Assembly (NCBI RefSeq): GCF_903819335.1
Contig: NZ_CAIJDE010000034.1
Location: forward strand, 248,001-312,000
DNA: 64,000 nucleotides
Source of the DNA: Flavobacterium panici
Lineage (GTDB): Bacteria; Bacteroidota; Bacteroidia; Flavobacteriales; Flavobacteriaceae
Direction of reading: 5' to 3'
Positions 45,639 to 54,092 of the stretch are shown here, in pieces. Made by a program: the position numbers and the translations under genes. Every line of letters begins with the position of its first letter. Within the stretch, counting starts at the first letter, position 1. The notes beneath the pieces were generated by a model. It ran no database searches, had not been told where the DNA came from, and worked only from the letters and a program-made list of their open reading frames with translations.

Positions 45639-45683
45639 TACTGTAGAGGCGCACAGCAGTGCGTCTCCGTACAGTAACCACAA
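45639..45683. repeat. GAGGCGCACAGCAGTGCGTC hairpin element, copy 2
   Basis: Identical to copy 1 over the first 30 bp and the final CAGTAACCACAA, with a GT/CA difference between. The outer arms GTTACTGT and ACAGTAAC pair perfectly in this copy. Confidence 0.85.
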
Positions 45684-45707
45684 AGCATAGACAAAACAAA
45701 CAGAAAA

Positions 45708-46928
45708 ATGAAAAACATAGGAATTAAAATCTCACTTTACCTCAATTATTTTGTCTTCGCTATTTTATTAAACAGCGTAGGAATTGTGATTTTAAAATCG
45801 CAAAGAAATTACGGAGTAGATGAAGTTCAGGCGAGTATTTTAGAGGCTTTTAAAGACATGCCAATTGCTATTGTATCCTTTTTTATAGCCTCTTTTTTGC
45901 CCCGAATAGGCTATAGAAAAGCGATGTTAATAGGATTGGCTTTGGTCACTTTAGCCTGTATTTCTATGTATTTTGGAAACTCATTTGACAATGCTAAAAT
46001 CCTTTTTGCAACCGTTGGAGTTTCATTTGCTTTGATAAAAGTTTCGGTTTATTCATTAATAGGAACTGTAACCGAAACCAAAAAAGAACACAACGCTTTA
46101 ATGAGCAGTATCGAAGGTTTTTTTATGGTAGGAATTGCGCTGGCTTATTTTTTATTTCCGGCTTTTAATAATGAAAATGATCCAAATTCATGGTTAAATG
46201 TATATTGGTTATTAGCGGGATTATCGTTTTTATCGTTTCTTTTTTTACTCTTTATAAAATTTGAAGAAACCGAAGTTGCGGCAGGAGCAAACCTCAAAGA
46301 TGATTTTCTGCAGATGTTCAAATTAATGGCAAAACTGCTGACGGTTATTTTTGTAATCAGTGTGTTTTTATTTGTAATGATTGAACAGGGAATACTTTCG
46401 TGGCTGCCAACATTCAATACAAAAGTGCTTCATCTGCCGGAAAATATTAGTATTATGATGGCCAGTATTCTGGCAATTTCACTAGCAATAGGAAGATTGA
46501 TTGCAGGAATTGTAACCAAAAAAGTAAACTGGATTTATGTTTTAAGTGTCTGTATTATTTCAGCCATGTTGATTGTTGTTTTTGTACTTCCAAAAACAGT
46601 TGGATTAGAAGTAAAAAACATTAATACGCTATCAGATATTCCATTAATTGGATTTGCATTTCCTCTAATCGGATTATTTATTGCACCTATTTATCCGTTA
46701 TTAAATTCGATTGTATTAAGTGCTTTACCAAAGAATTTACAAAGTTCCATGACTGGATTAATTGTAATTTTTTCTGCTCTCGGCGGAACATTAGGATCCA
46801 GAATAACAGGTTGGCTTTTTAAAAACGAAGGACCGGAAAAAGCTTTTTATTTTACTTTAATCCCAATGACTTTATTACTGATCTCATTTTTTATTCTTAA
46901 AAAAATAACTGCAAAAGATGAAATTTAA
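45708..46928 (+). CDS. Major facilitator superfamily transporter
   Basis: The 406-aa protein has twelve hydrophobic helices in two halves joined by a short cytoplasmic loop near residue 190-205. MFS loop motifs are visible as LPRIGYRKAMLIG and GRLIAGIVTKKVNWIY. It overlaps the trehalase gene by 11 bp, so the two are translationally coupled; import of the trehalase substrate across the inner membrane is the natural inference. It could also take up another hexose or disaccharide. Confidence 0.85.
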   Translation: MKNIGIKISLYLNYFVFAILLNSVGIVILKSQRNYGVDEVQASILEAFKDMPIAIVSFFIASFLPRIGYRKAMLIGLALVTLACISMYFGNSFDNAKILFATVGVSFALIKVSVYSLIGTVTETKKEHNALMSSIEGFFMVGIALAYFLFPAFNNENDPNSWLNVYWLLAGLSFLSFLFLLFIKFEETEVAAGANLKDDFLQMFKLMAKLLTVIFVISVFLFVMIEQGILSWLPTFNTKVLHLPENISIMMASILAISLAIGRLIAGIVTKKVNWIYVLSVCIISAMLIVVFVLPKTVGLEVKNINTLSDIPLIGFAFPLIGLFIAPIYPLLNSIVLSALPKNLQSSMTGLIVIFSALGGTLGSRITGWLFKNEGPEKAFYFTLIPMTLLLISFFILKKITAKDEI

Positions 46929-48786
46929 ATTACATATAACCCAAACCATCGAAAAATTATTGGCTCAGGAAGATACTGATGGCGATAAAAAAATTACGAT
47001 TGATGATAACGGCCCAAAAAAGTTTTTGCTGTACGATCTAGATGGAAATCCCGCAGATATTAAAGGAACTTATCAGCTTTCGAATTTATTGCAGGAATTG
47101 GCTTTGGCTAAAAAAAACAATACTGAATTTGCAGTAATCGATTTAAATGAAATTACCGAAGATCCTGTAAAACGTATTTCAAGAAAAATAAAAGACTTGT
47201 ACTGGAACGGTCTTACGCGAACAATTGATGCAACGGGCGTAAAGAAAATTCTGGAAGACGATAAAATCGAAAATGAATTTGCATACTTATATGTGCCTTT
47301 TGGCGACGAAATTGTTTTTGATTATTTCAAGAAATTAGAAGCCACAATTCCAAAGTTAAAAGTGGTGCAACTGCCTAAAAATATTACTCCGGATTATGTT
47401 TTATCGCTGAATAAAAAGCCGGGAATTCTGGCTTTGGCACTTCAAATAAAAAACAACGAAATTTCGGGAGTTCCGTTTGTTGTTCCGGGCGGAAGATTCA
47501 ACGAAATGTACGGCTGGGACAGTTATTTTATTGCCAAAGGACTTTTGATTGATGATAAAGTTGACCTTGCTTTAGGCATTGCCGAAAACTTCAAATATCA
47601 AATTGATCATTACGGAAAAATTCTAAACGCGAACCGAAGCTATTATTTAACTCGCACACAGCCGCCGCTTTATACGTCTTTAATTATGGATGTTTTAGAA
47701 AAGTCAAATCCTGATATTTTTTGGATTGAAAGACATTTAAAAACTGCTATAAAAGAATATCTAACGGTTTGGATGGAAGAAGGAAAAAGGCTTACAGCAA
47801 ATGGTTTAAATCGGTATAAAGCAGAAGGAATTGGGCTTCCATTTGAAGTTGAAGAAGGACATTTTGATGATATTCTGGAACAATATGCACTAAAATATAA
47901 TCTCTCAACCCGCGAATTCGAAAAGAAATATCTCGAAAGAGAAATTGTCGATACGGAACTCGATAAATATTTTACACACGATCGAAGTATGCGCGAAAGC
48001 GGTCATGATACAACACATCGATTGGTTGGAGTCTGTGCTAATTTAAATACCGTCGCAATAAATAGTTTACTTTATAAATACGAAACTGATATTGCTTTTT
48101 TGATTAAGAAATACTTTAAAAATGAATTTCAATACTTTGAAGATAAATCTTTTTCAAGCGATTATTGGATTTTAAAAGCATCAGAGAGAAGAGAAAAAAT
48201 AAACAAATTGTTATGGAATCCTGAAAACGGAATTTATTTCGATTATGATTTTGTAAACGAAAAACAGCACGTTTTTGACGCCGCGACCACTTTTTATCCG
48301 CTTTGGGCAAAAATAAGCACACAGGAACAAGCTGATATTTTGGTTAAAAAAACGCTTCCAAAGTTTAAAATGAAAGGCGGAATTGCCGGAAGCACCAAGG
48401 AATCAATTGCCGGTTTTGATGATAATTCGCCAACACGACAATGGGATTATCCGTTTGGCTGGGCACCGCATCAAATGCTTTTGTGGGAAGGTCTGCTGAA
48501 TTATAATTTTAATGAAGAAGCACAGGAAATGGTGTATCGCTGGCTTTGGCTGATTACCCGAAATGCGGTTGATTACAACGGAACCATTCCTGAAAAGTTT
48601 GATTTATCAATAAGCTCACATAAAATTTTCGCCGAATACGGAAACGTAGGCACCGAATTTAATTATATAACCGAAGAAGGTTTTGGATGGATGAACGCTT
48701 CATATCAATTTGGTTTAACGATTTTAGAAGATGATTTAAAACAAAAATTATCAGATTTGGTTGATCCTGATGAACTTTTTAGTTAA
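46918..48786 (+). CDS. Cytoplasmic alpha,alpha-trehalase (GH37) with an EF-hand-like N-terminal loop
   Basis: The 622-aa enzyme hydrolyses trehalose to two glucose molecules. Both GH37 signatures are present: PGGRFNEMYGWDSYF (190-204) and RQWDYPFGWAP. The catalytic aspartate region is DDNSPTRQWDYP. There is no signal peptide, so it acts in the cytoplasm. Residues 19-30 (DTDGDKKITIDD) form a calcium-binding EF-hand-like loop followed by GPKKFLLYD, resembling the N-terminal Ca2+ site of fungal neutral trehalases. It begins inside the end of the MFS gene and completes the LacI-receptor-transporter-hydrolase locus. Confidence 0.92.
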   Translation: MKFKLHITQTIEKLLAQEDTDGDKKITIDDNGPKKFLLYDLDGNPADIKGTYQLSNLLQELALAKKNNTEFAVIDLNEITEDPVKRISRKIKDLYWNGLTRTIDATGVKKILEDDKIENEFAYLYVPFGDEIVFDYFKKLEATIPKLKVVQLPKNITPDYVLSLNKKPGILALALQIKNNEISGVPFVVPGGRFNEMYGWDSYFIAKGLLIDDKVDLALGIAENFKYQIDHYGKILNANRSYYLTRTQPPLYTSLIMDVLEKSNPDIFWIERHLKTAIKEYLTVWMEEGKRLTANGLNRYKAEGIGLPFEVEEGHFDDILEQYALKYNLSTREFEKKYLEREIVDTELDKYFTHDRSMRESGHDTTHRLVGVCANLNTVAINSLLYKYETDIAFLIKKYFKNEFQYFEDKSFSSDYWILKASERREKINKLLWNPENGIYFDYDFVNEKQHVFDAATTFYPLWAKISTQEQADILVKKTLPKFKMKGGIAGSTKESIAGFDDNSPTRQWDYPFGWAPHQMLLWEGLLNYNFNEEAQEMVYRWLWLITRNAVDYNGTIPEKFDLSISSHKIFAEYGNVGTEFNYITEEGFGWMNASYQFGLTILEDDLKQKLSDLVDPDELFS

Positions 48787-48790
48787 AATA

Positions 48791-48861
48791 GCCTTCGACT
48801 TCGCTCAGGATGACACTCAGTTCTATAATAACGTTTGTCCGGCTGAGCGAAGTCGAAGCCC
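48791..48861. repeat. CTTCGACTTCGCTCAGGATGAC inverted-repeat element, copy 1
   Basis: The left arm GCCTTCGACTTCGCTCAGGA (48791-48810) faces a related inverted arm CTGAGCGAAGTCGAAGCC (48843-48860). A second element of the same family lies at 60545-60609. It starts 5 bp after the trehalase stop. Confidence 0.8.
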
Positions 48862-48885
48862 TTTTAGATGATGCTGTAAATGACA

Positions 48886-48917
48886 AACCCGACAGGTTTT
48901 TAAAACTTGTCGGGTTT
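48886..48917. terminator. Hairpin AAACCCGACAGGTTT / AAACTTGTCGGGTTT
   Basis: A 15-bp stem with one mismatch, of the same general design as 3166-3191 but with a different stem core. It may end trehalase transcription. Confidence 0.65.
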
Positions 48918-48936
48918 ACTATGTGTAGATTTTTTC

Positions 48937-49035
48937 GCCACGAATTACACGAATTTTCACTAATTTAATTACAATGAATAATTCGTGGAAATTAGTGTAA
49001 TTGCTTCGCCTATTCGCTATCGCTCGGGTCGTGGC
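48937..49035. repeat. GCCACGAATT...GTGGC inverted-repeat element, copy 2
   Basis: Begins GCCACGAATTACACGAATTT and contains AATTCGTGGAAATTAGTG; ends GGGTCGTGGC. An extra CTTCGCCTATTCGCTATCGC insert sits before the right end. It is related to 29487-29546 and 60631-60690. Confidence 0.75.
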
Positions 49036-49080
49036 AAACAAAAAAAATCTATATAATCCTTTTAATCTGTGGCAAAAAAA

Positions 49081-50055
49081 CTAAACTTTTCTTCCCATTA
49101 AATTCTCCCCAAAAGTTCTTAAAATATCTTTCTTTTCAGCGTTAATGTCCATTTTTTCTAAAGTATCAAAAGCCTTAAAAGTATACATTTCAATCGCTTC
49201 CTGAGTTGCTTTTGAAGCTCCAGATTCGTTAAAAATAGCTTTTGCAGTTTCTATTTTTTCTGAATTATCTTCTAATTGTAAGCTGAATAATTGCTCTAAT
49301 TCTGAAGCTTTTTCAGCAGAAGAAAATTCTAAAGCTTTTAAGTATAAATATGTTTTTTTGTTTTCGATAATATCGCCGCCAACCTGTTTTCCAAAAGTTT
49401 CCGGATCACCAAAAGCATCTAAATAATCATCTTGTAATTGAAAAGCCAGACCTAAGTTTAATCCGAAATCATAGATTAAATCGCCGTCTTTTTCAGAAGA
49501 TTTGGCCACAATTGCACCCATTTTCATGGCAGCAGCAACCAAAACAGCAGTTTTATATTCTATCATTTTTAAGTATTCAGGAATCGTAACATCTTTGCGT
49601 GTTTCAAAATCAACATCCCATTGTTGTCCTTCACAAACTTCAAGAGCTGTTTTGCTAAAAAGTTTTGCTAAATCTCTAAAAACTGCCGGTTCGTATTGTT
49701 CAAAATATTGATACGCCAAAATAAGCATGGTATCACCAGAAAGAATTCCGGTGTTTAAATTCCATTTTTCATGAACCGTAACCTGACCTCTTCGCAAAGG
49801 CGCATCATCCATAATATCATCATGAACAAGCGAAAAATTATGAAAAACTTCAACTGCCATTGCCGCCGGAAGTGCCACTTTATAATCAGTATTAAAGACT
49901 TCTGCGGCCATTAAAGTAAGTACCGGACGCATGCGTTTTCCGCCAAGCCCTAAAATGTATTCAATAGGTTCGTAAAGATTTTTAGGTTCTTTATGTATGT
50001 CTTGTTTATTTAAATATTCAATAAAAAAATCCTGGTACTGACTAATATCGTGCAT
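49081..50055 (-). CDS. Polyprenyl (farnesyl/geranylgeranyl-type) diphosphate synthase
   Basis: The trans-prenyltransferase condenses isopentenyl diphosphate with allylic diphosphates. The first Asp-rich motif VHDDIMDDAPLRRG, the second QLQDDYLDAFGD and GGKRMRP near the N-terminus are all present. Chain length cannot be set reliably from motifs. The frame opens at 50097, but a TATCTTTG -7 element at 50089-50082 lies downstream of that codon. The ATG at 50055 (MHDISQYQDFF) is therefore chosen, giving 324 aa. It is divergent from yceI. Confidence 0.92.
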   Translation of the reverse strand: MHDISQYQDFFIEYLNKQDIHKEPKNLYEPIEYILGLGGKRMRPVLTLMAAEVFNTDYKVALPAAMAVEVFHNFSLVHDDIMDDAPLRRGQVTVHEKWNLNTGILSGDTMLILAYQYFEQYEPAVFRDLAKLFSKTALEVCEGQQWDVDFETRKDVTIPEYLKMIEYKTAVLVAAAMKMGAIVAKSSEKDGDLIYDFGLNLGLAFQLQDDYLDAFGDPETFGKQVGGDIIENKKTYLYLKALEFSSAEKASELEQLFSLQLEDNSEKIETAKAIFNESGASKATQEAIEMYTFKAFDTLEKMDINAEKKDILRTFGENLMGRKV

Positions 50056-50198
50056 AAAATGAAATTCTGATTTACGAAGCCCAAAGATACGATTCATAAT
50101 GAATTATTTCTTTCTTAAAATTAAAAGATAGTTTCCGCTTAAAATTGTCATTAAATCAACTAAATCTTAAGAAGTTAAAATTATTTTGAAAAAAACTT

Positions 50199-50226
50199 GG
50201 AAACTTTTTTGGTGTTTAGAGTTTCC
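50199..50226. promoter_or_regulatory. TetR operator candidate A (GGAAACT-N14-AGTTTCC)
   Basis: Perfect 7-bp inverted repeat with a 14-bp spacer, overlapping the -33 box of the yceI promoter. Identical arms and spacing occur at 50250-50277 and 50891-50918. Confidence 0.85.
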
Positions 50227-50238
50227 TTTCTATATTTG
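50208..50238 (+). promoter_or_regulatory. Promoter of yceI
   Basis: TTTG (50208-50211), 19 bp, TATATTTG (50231-50238) fits the Bacteroidota consensus. The -33 box lies inside operator A and the start point would fall just before operator B. Confidence 0.8.
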
Positions 50239-50249
50239 CGCCATTAAAT

Positions 50250-50277
50250 GGAAACTTAGAACACTAAAAAAGTTTCC
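50250..50277. promoter_or_regulatory. TetR operator candidate B (GGAAACT-N14-AGTTTCC)
   Basis: Same 28-bp dyad as A, placed over the predicted yceI transcription start and early leader. Its spacer is close to the reverse complement of the spacer in A. Confidence 0.85.
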
Positions 50278-50322
50278 GTGAAGAGTTTGAAAAATTTATA
50301 AACTCATTAAAATTAGGTATTT

Positions 50323-50844
50323 ATGAAAACAACATGGACTATAGATTCTACTCAATCTGATGTTTTAATCAAAATGAGACATTCTATAATTGCTTATTTA
50401 GGAGGAACAACAAATAAATTTGACGGTTATGTGAATATTGAAGACAATGAAATTGAAGATGCATCGGTTGAATTTTCATTGGATATTAATAATAAAAAAG
50501 AAAGCTTTCAGCAAATCGATACGAATTTACAGCTTCAGGATTTCTTTGATGTAGACGAACATCCAATTATTAGTTTTAAATCGACTTCATTTCAAAAAAT
50601 AAACAATAACATCAATTTCTTTAAAGGCGATTTAACGATAAAAGATGTAACAAGAGTGGTAGAACTTGATGCAGAATTTATTGGTGTCAACACTTACAAC
50701 GGAGAAAAAAAGGTTGCTTTTGAAATTAAAGGAGATATCAAACGTCAGGATTTTGGTCTGGACTACAATTCTTTCCATCATAATGGAGGTTTAGCTCTTG
50801 GAAAAGATATTAAACTGATAGCCAATCTGGAATTTAGTATATAA
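50323..50844 (+). CDS. YceI family lipid-binding-type protein, cytoplasmic form
   Basis: The 173-aa protein is a YceI-like lipocalin-type beta-barrel, a fold that holds isoprenoid or fatty chains. Landmarks are WTIDSTQSDVLIKMRHSIIAYLGGTTNKFDG, the DVDEHPIISFKSTSF loop and LTIKDVTRVVELD. It has no signal peptide. Two operators matching the one in front of tetR bracket its promoter, so it is probably part of the same efflux regulon. It might bind the hydrophobic compound sensed or exported; that is inference. It is divergent from a polyprenyl synthase. Confidence 0.9.
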   Translation: MKTTWTIDSTQSDVLIKMRHSIIAYLGGTTNKFDGYVNIEDNEIEDASVEFSLDINNKKESFQQIDTNLQLQDFFDVDEHPIISFKSTSFQKINNNINFFKGDLTIKDVTRVVELDAEFIGVNTYNGEKKVAFEIKGDIKRQDFGLDYNSFHHNGGLALGKDIKLIANLEFSI

Positions 50845-50890
50845 ATCTTACATAATGAATAATTTAATGTAAAATTATTACAAAAATGAC

Positions 50891-50918
50891 GGAAACTATT
50901 TTTTTGATTTTAGTTTCC
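50891..50918. promoter_or_regulatory. TetR operator candidate C (GGAAACT-N14-AGTTTCC)
   Basis: Third exact copy of the dyad arms and spacing, 35 bp before the tetR ATG and just upstream of its -7 element, consistent with autoregulation. Confidence 0.85.
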
Positions 50919-50922
50919 TAAT

Positions 50923-50930
50923 TATATTTG
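50923..50930 (+). promoter_or_regulatory. -7 element of the tetR-efflux operon
   Basis: TATATTTG lies 23 bp before the tetR start. TTTG at 50903-50906 inside operator C is 16 bp upstream, slightly short for a -33 box. Confidence 0.65.
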
Positions 50931-50952
50931 TAATGCAATTGGAAAAATTAAA

Positions 50953-51552
50953 ATGAAAGAGAAAATTATATCAAAAGCAAGTGAGTTGTTTTTAAGACTT
51001 GGTTTTAAGAGTGTTACAATGGACGATATTGCTGGAGAAATGTGTATCTCAAAAAAAACGATCTATAAATATTTTTGTAATAAAGAAGTTTTGATCGAAG
51101 AGAGCACCTCATCAGTTCACAGACAAGTACACGAAGTTATTGATACCATCGTAGCTAAAAACTACAACGCAATTCATGAGAATTTTGAGATTAGAGAAAT
51201 GTTTCGCGATATGTTTAAAAACAGCACCGACACCTCTCCTTTATACCAGTTAAAAAAGCATTATCCTGAAATTTATCAAAATGTAATGACACACGAAATC
51301 GAACAGTGCAACCATTATTTTAGAGATAATATTTTAAAAGGCATTCGTGAAAATTTATATCGACCAGACATCAATATAGATTTGTATGTGAAATTTTATT
51401 ACACCTTGATTTTTCACATTAATGAAACAACCATTTCTGAAAGAGAAGCGCAAAAAATAGAATTAGAAGCTTTAGAATATCATACCAGAGCGATGGCGAC
51501 AGAAAAAGGTATAATCGAACTCGAAAAGCAGCTTGAAAAAATTAAAGAATAA
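50953..51552 (+). CDS. TetR/AcrR-family transcriptional regulator
   Basis: The 199-aa protein has the TetR DNA-binding domain at 5-50, with the HTH around VTMDDIAGEMCISKKTIYKYFCNKEVLIEE. The C-terminal ligand domain is helical and not assignable. It is the first gene of a TolC-adaptor-RND operon (37 bp to the next gene). It is expected to bind the three GGAAACT-N14-AGTTTCC dyads and repress its own operon and yceI until a hydrophobic ligand binds. Confidence 0.92.
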   Translation: MKEKIISKASELFLRLGFKSVTMDDIAGEMCISKKTIYKYFCNKEVLIEESTSSVHRQVHEVIDTIVAKNYNAIHENFEIREMFRDMFKNSTDTSPLYQLKKHYPEIYQNVMTHEIEQCNHYFRDNILKGIRENLYRPDINIDLYVKFYYTLIFHINETTISEREAQKIELEALEYHTRAMATEKGIIELEKQLEKIKE

Positions 51553-51589
51553 TCATAATCATCAATCTCTAAATAATATTTAACTACAT

Positions 51590-52924
51590 ATGAAACGAAT
51601 AGTTCTTATATTTTTGTGCACAATTGGTCTGTCGGCCAACGCACAGGTAACCACCTTAACCTTAAAAGACGCCATAAACTACGCGCTTCAAAATAAAGCC
51701 GATGCTAAAAAAGCAAAACTGGAGGTTGAAAACAGCGAATATAAAATTCAGGAAGTGCGTTCAAGAGCATTACCTCAAATTAGTGCAAACGGAAATATTA
51801 CATACAATCCGGTTATTCAAACAACAGTAATTGACGGAGCAGGATTTGGTGCACCAGGAACTACAATCCAGGCAGCATTTGGTCAAAAATGGACTTCAAA
51901 TGCAGGGCTTTCTTTAACTCAGGCAATCTTTGACCAATCTGTTTTTACAGGTTTAAGAGCTGCAAGATCGACTCGTGAATTTTATCAAATAAACGATCAG
52001 TTAACAGAAGAACAAGTTATTGAAAGAGTTGCAAATAACTACTATTCTGTATATGTACAAAAAGAAAGATTGGTTTTGTTAGACAGCAATTATGTAAACA
52101 CAACAAAAGTTCGTGATATCGTAAAAGGCCAGTTCGATAATGGTTTAGCAAAAAAAATCGACCTGGATCGTATCATTGTAAAAATGTCAAATATTGACAC
52201 GGAACGTCAGCAGATTAAAAACCAAATTACTTTACAGGAAAATGCATTGAAGTTTTATATGGGAATGCCTATCGAAACTGTAATTGATATGCCAAAAGAA
52301 GAATTTGATGTTGTTCCTGCTGCCTTAACAGAACAGCCAAATGTTGAAAACAGAACAGAATATCTGCTTTTGAAAAAGCAAGAAGAGCTTTTAGTATACA
52401 ACAAAAAAGCAGTTGAAGCAGGATATTATCCTACACTTTCATTAACAGCTGGTTACAATTATATTGGTCAGGGACCTCAATTTCCTTGGTTTGCAAAACC
52501 AAAAGATGGAGTGTATTGGTCAGATTACTCTGCAATTGGATTAAACTTACATGTACCAATCTTTACAGGTTTTGGAACTCGTGCCAAAGTAAGACAAGCA
52601 GATGTTCAAATCAGATCACTTCAGGAAGACATCAAAGACACTAAACTTTCTCTTGATTTAGATTACAGAAATGCAATTGCTCAAATCGAAAACAATCTTG
52701 TAACGATCGAGAATCAAAAAGAAAACATGCGTTTGGCAACTGAAATCTTAAGCAATACAAAAAACAATTACCTTCAGGGGTTAGCATCTTTAACAGATTT
52801 GTTAGATGCTGAAAATGCATCACTTGAAGCACAAAATAATTATACAAGAGCAGTTTTAAATTATAAAATTGCCGAAATATCTTTAATCAAATCAAAAGGC
52901 GAACTAAAATCTCTTATTAAATAA
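51590..52924 (+). CDS. TolC-family outer-membrane efflux protein
   Basis: The 444-aa protein has a signal peptide (1-18, ending ANAQ) and two repeated long-helix/beta halves of the outer-membrane factor family, e.g. LTLKDAINYALQNKADAKKAKLEVENSEYKIQEVRSRALPQI and the second half's IENNLVTIENQKENMRLATEIL...GLASLTDLLDAENASLEAQNNYTRAVLNYKIAEISL. It forms the exit duct for the RND pump encoded downstream. The gap to the adaptor gene is 9 bp. Confidence 0.95.
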   Translation: MKRIVLIFLCTIGLSANAQVTTLTLKDAINYALQNKADAKKAKLEVENSEYKIQEVRSRALPQISANGNITYNPVIQTTVIDGAGFGAPGTTIQAAFGQKWTSNAGLSLTQAIFDQSVFTGLRAARSTREFYQINDQLTEEQVIERVANNYYSVYVQKERLVLLDSNYVNTTKVRDIVKGQFDNGLAKKIDLDRIIVKMSNIDTERQQIKNQITLQENALKFYMGMPIETVIDMPKEEFDVVPAALTEQPNVENRTEYLLLKKQEELLVYNKKAVEAGYYPTLSLTAGYNYIGQGPQFPWFAKPKDGVYWSDYSAIGLNLHVPIFTGFGTRAKVRQADVQIRSLQEDIKDTKLSLDLDYRNAIAQIENNLVTIENQKENMRLATEILSNTKNNYLQGLASLTDLLDAENASLEAQNNYTRAVLNYKIAEISLIKSKGELKSLIK

Positions 52925-52933
52925 CTAATTACA

Positions 52934-54001
52934 ATGAAGAAAACTATTACAACAATCGTAATCATAATTGCAGCCCTGGGTGTAATTGGATATGTCTTAA
53001 ATAATAATAAGAAAAAGAACAAGGCAAAAACTGATATCGTAGCAGAGAAAAATGCTGCAGTTTCAGTAAAAATATCTCCGGTAAAAACAGAAGAAGTTTC
53101 ATTAGATTTCGTTGCAAACGGAAACTTTCAGCCAATTCAGGAGTTAACTTTCTCTGCAGAAAAATCTGGAAAAGTAATCAGCGTTTTAGCTAAAGAAGGG
53201 GACTACGTAAGAGTAGGACAGACATTATTAACTGTAAGAGGAGACGTTATTAATGTAAGTGCACAACAAGCTCAGGCAGCTTTTCAAAATGCAAAATCAG
53301 ATTACAGCAGATACGAAAACGCATTTAAAACAGGCGGTGTTACAAAACAACAATTAGATCAGGCAAAATTAGCTTTAACAAATGCAGAGTCTAATTTAAA
53401 ACAAGCGAACATCAATGTTGGAGATACTAAAGTAAAAGCGCCAATCAATGGTTTTATCAATAAAAAATACATTGAGCCGGGATCTATTTTAGCAGGAATG
53501 CCAGCTACAGCTTTATTTGATATCGTAAACGTTTCTAAATTAAAATTAGTAGTTACAGTAAACGAAAATCAGGTTGCAAGCTTAAAAGTAGGAAACCATA
53601 TTAATGTAACGGCTAGTGTTTATCCTGATAAAAATTTCTCTGGAAAAATTACGTTTATCGCTTCAAAAGCAGATGAGTCTTTAAATTTCCCGGTTGAAAT
53701 TGAAATCCAAAACAATGCAAACAACGACCTAAAAGCAGGTATGTACGGAACTGCAAACTTTGCATCAAACCAACAAAAACAAAACCTGATGGTTGTACCT
53801 AGAAATGCTTTCGTAGGAAGTGTAAACAGTAACGAAATCTTTGTTGCTGAAAACGGTGTTGCAAAATTAAGAAAAGTTGTTGCTGGAAGAATTTTGGGAG
53901 ATAAAGTAGAAGTTATCAAAGGATTATCTGATGGTGAAAAAGTAATCGTTACAGGTCAGATTAACTTACAAGACGGAAACACAGTAGAAATTATTAAATA
54001 A
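52934..54001 (+). CDS. RND efflux periplasmic adaptor (membrane fusion protein)
   Basis: The 355-aa protein has an N-terminal membrane anchor (ITTIVIIIAALGVIGYVL), a split lipoyl/barrel-sandwich domain (GKVISVLAKEGDYVRVGQTLLTV and KVKAPINGFINKKYIEPGSIL), a helical hairpin between them, and a beta-barrel plus membrane-proximal domain ending VTGQINLQDGNTVEIIK. It links the RND permease to the TolC protein. There is no lipobox. A 91-bp gap to the permease holds reiterated GCTATAAGC words. Confidence 0.95.
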   Translation: MKKTITTIVIIIAALGVIGYVLNNNKKKNKAKTDIVAEKNAAVSVKISPVKTEEVSLDFVANGNFQPIQELTFSAEKSGKVISVLAKEGDYVRVGQTLLTVRGDVINVSAQQAQAAFQNAKSDYSRYENAFKTGGVTKQQLDQAKLALTNAESNLKQANINVGDTKVKAPINGFINKKYIEPGSILAGMPATALFDIVNVSKLKLVVTVNENQVASLKVGNHINVTASVYPDKNFSGKITFIASKADESLNFPVEIEIQNNANNDLKAGMYGTANFASNQQKQNLMVVPRNAFVGSVNSNEIFVAENGVAKLRKVVAGRILGDKVEVIKGLSDGEKVIVTGQINLQDGNTVEIIK

Positions 54002-54092
54002 TTATTTGGCTATAAGCCGTAAGCTATAGGCTATAAGCAAATTCAAAGCTTAAAGTCTACTGCCTACTGCCTAAAGCATAAAGAAAAAATAT

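Larger units (their letters stand above)
45408..45707. other. Repeat-filled 300-bp gap between receptor and MFS genes
   Basis: It contains two direct copies of a hairpin element (45426-45470 and 45639-45683) around a segment with CATAGCTATG palindrome-like words and a reiterated AAACATAG/GTGTTAAA motif. No open frame of interest is present. Confidence 0.7.

Noticed and set aside
54002..54092. Riboswitch or small RNA between adaptor and RND permease
   Set aside because: The gap only shows reiterated CTATAAGC and CTGCCTA words, more like a repeat; no supported fold.
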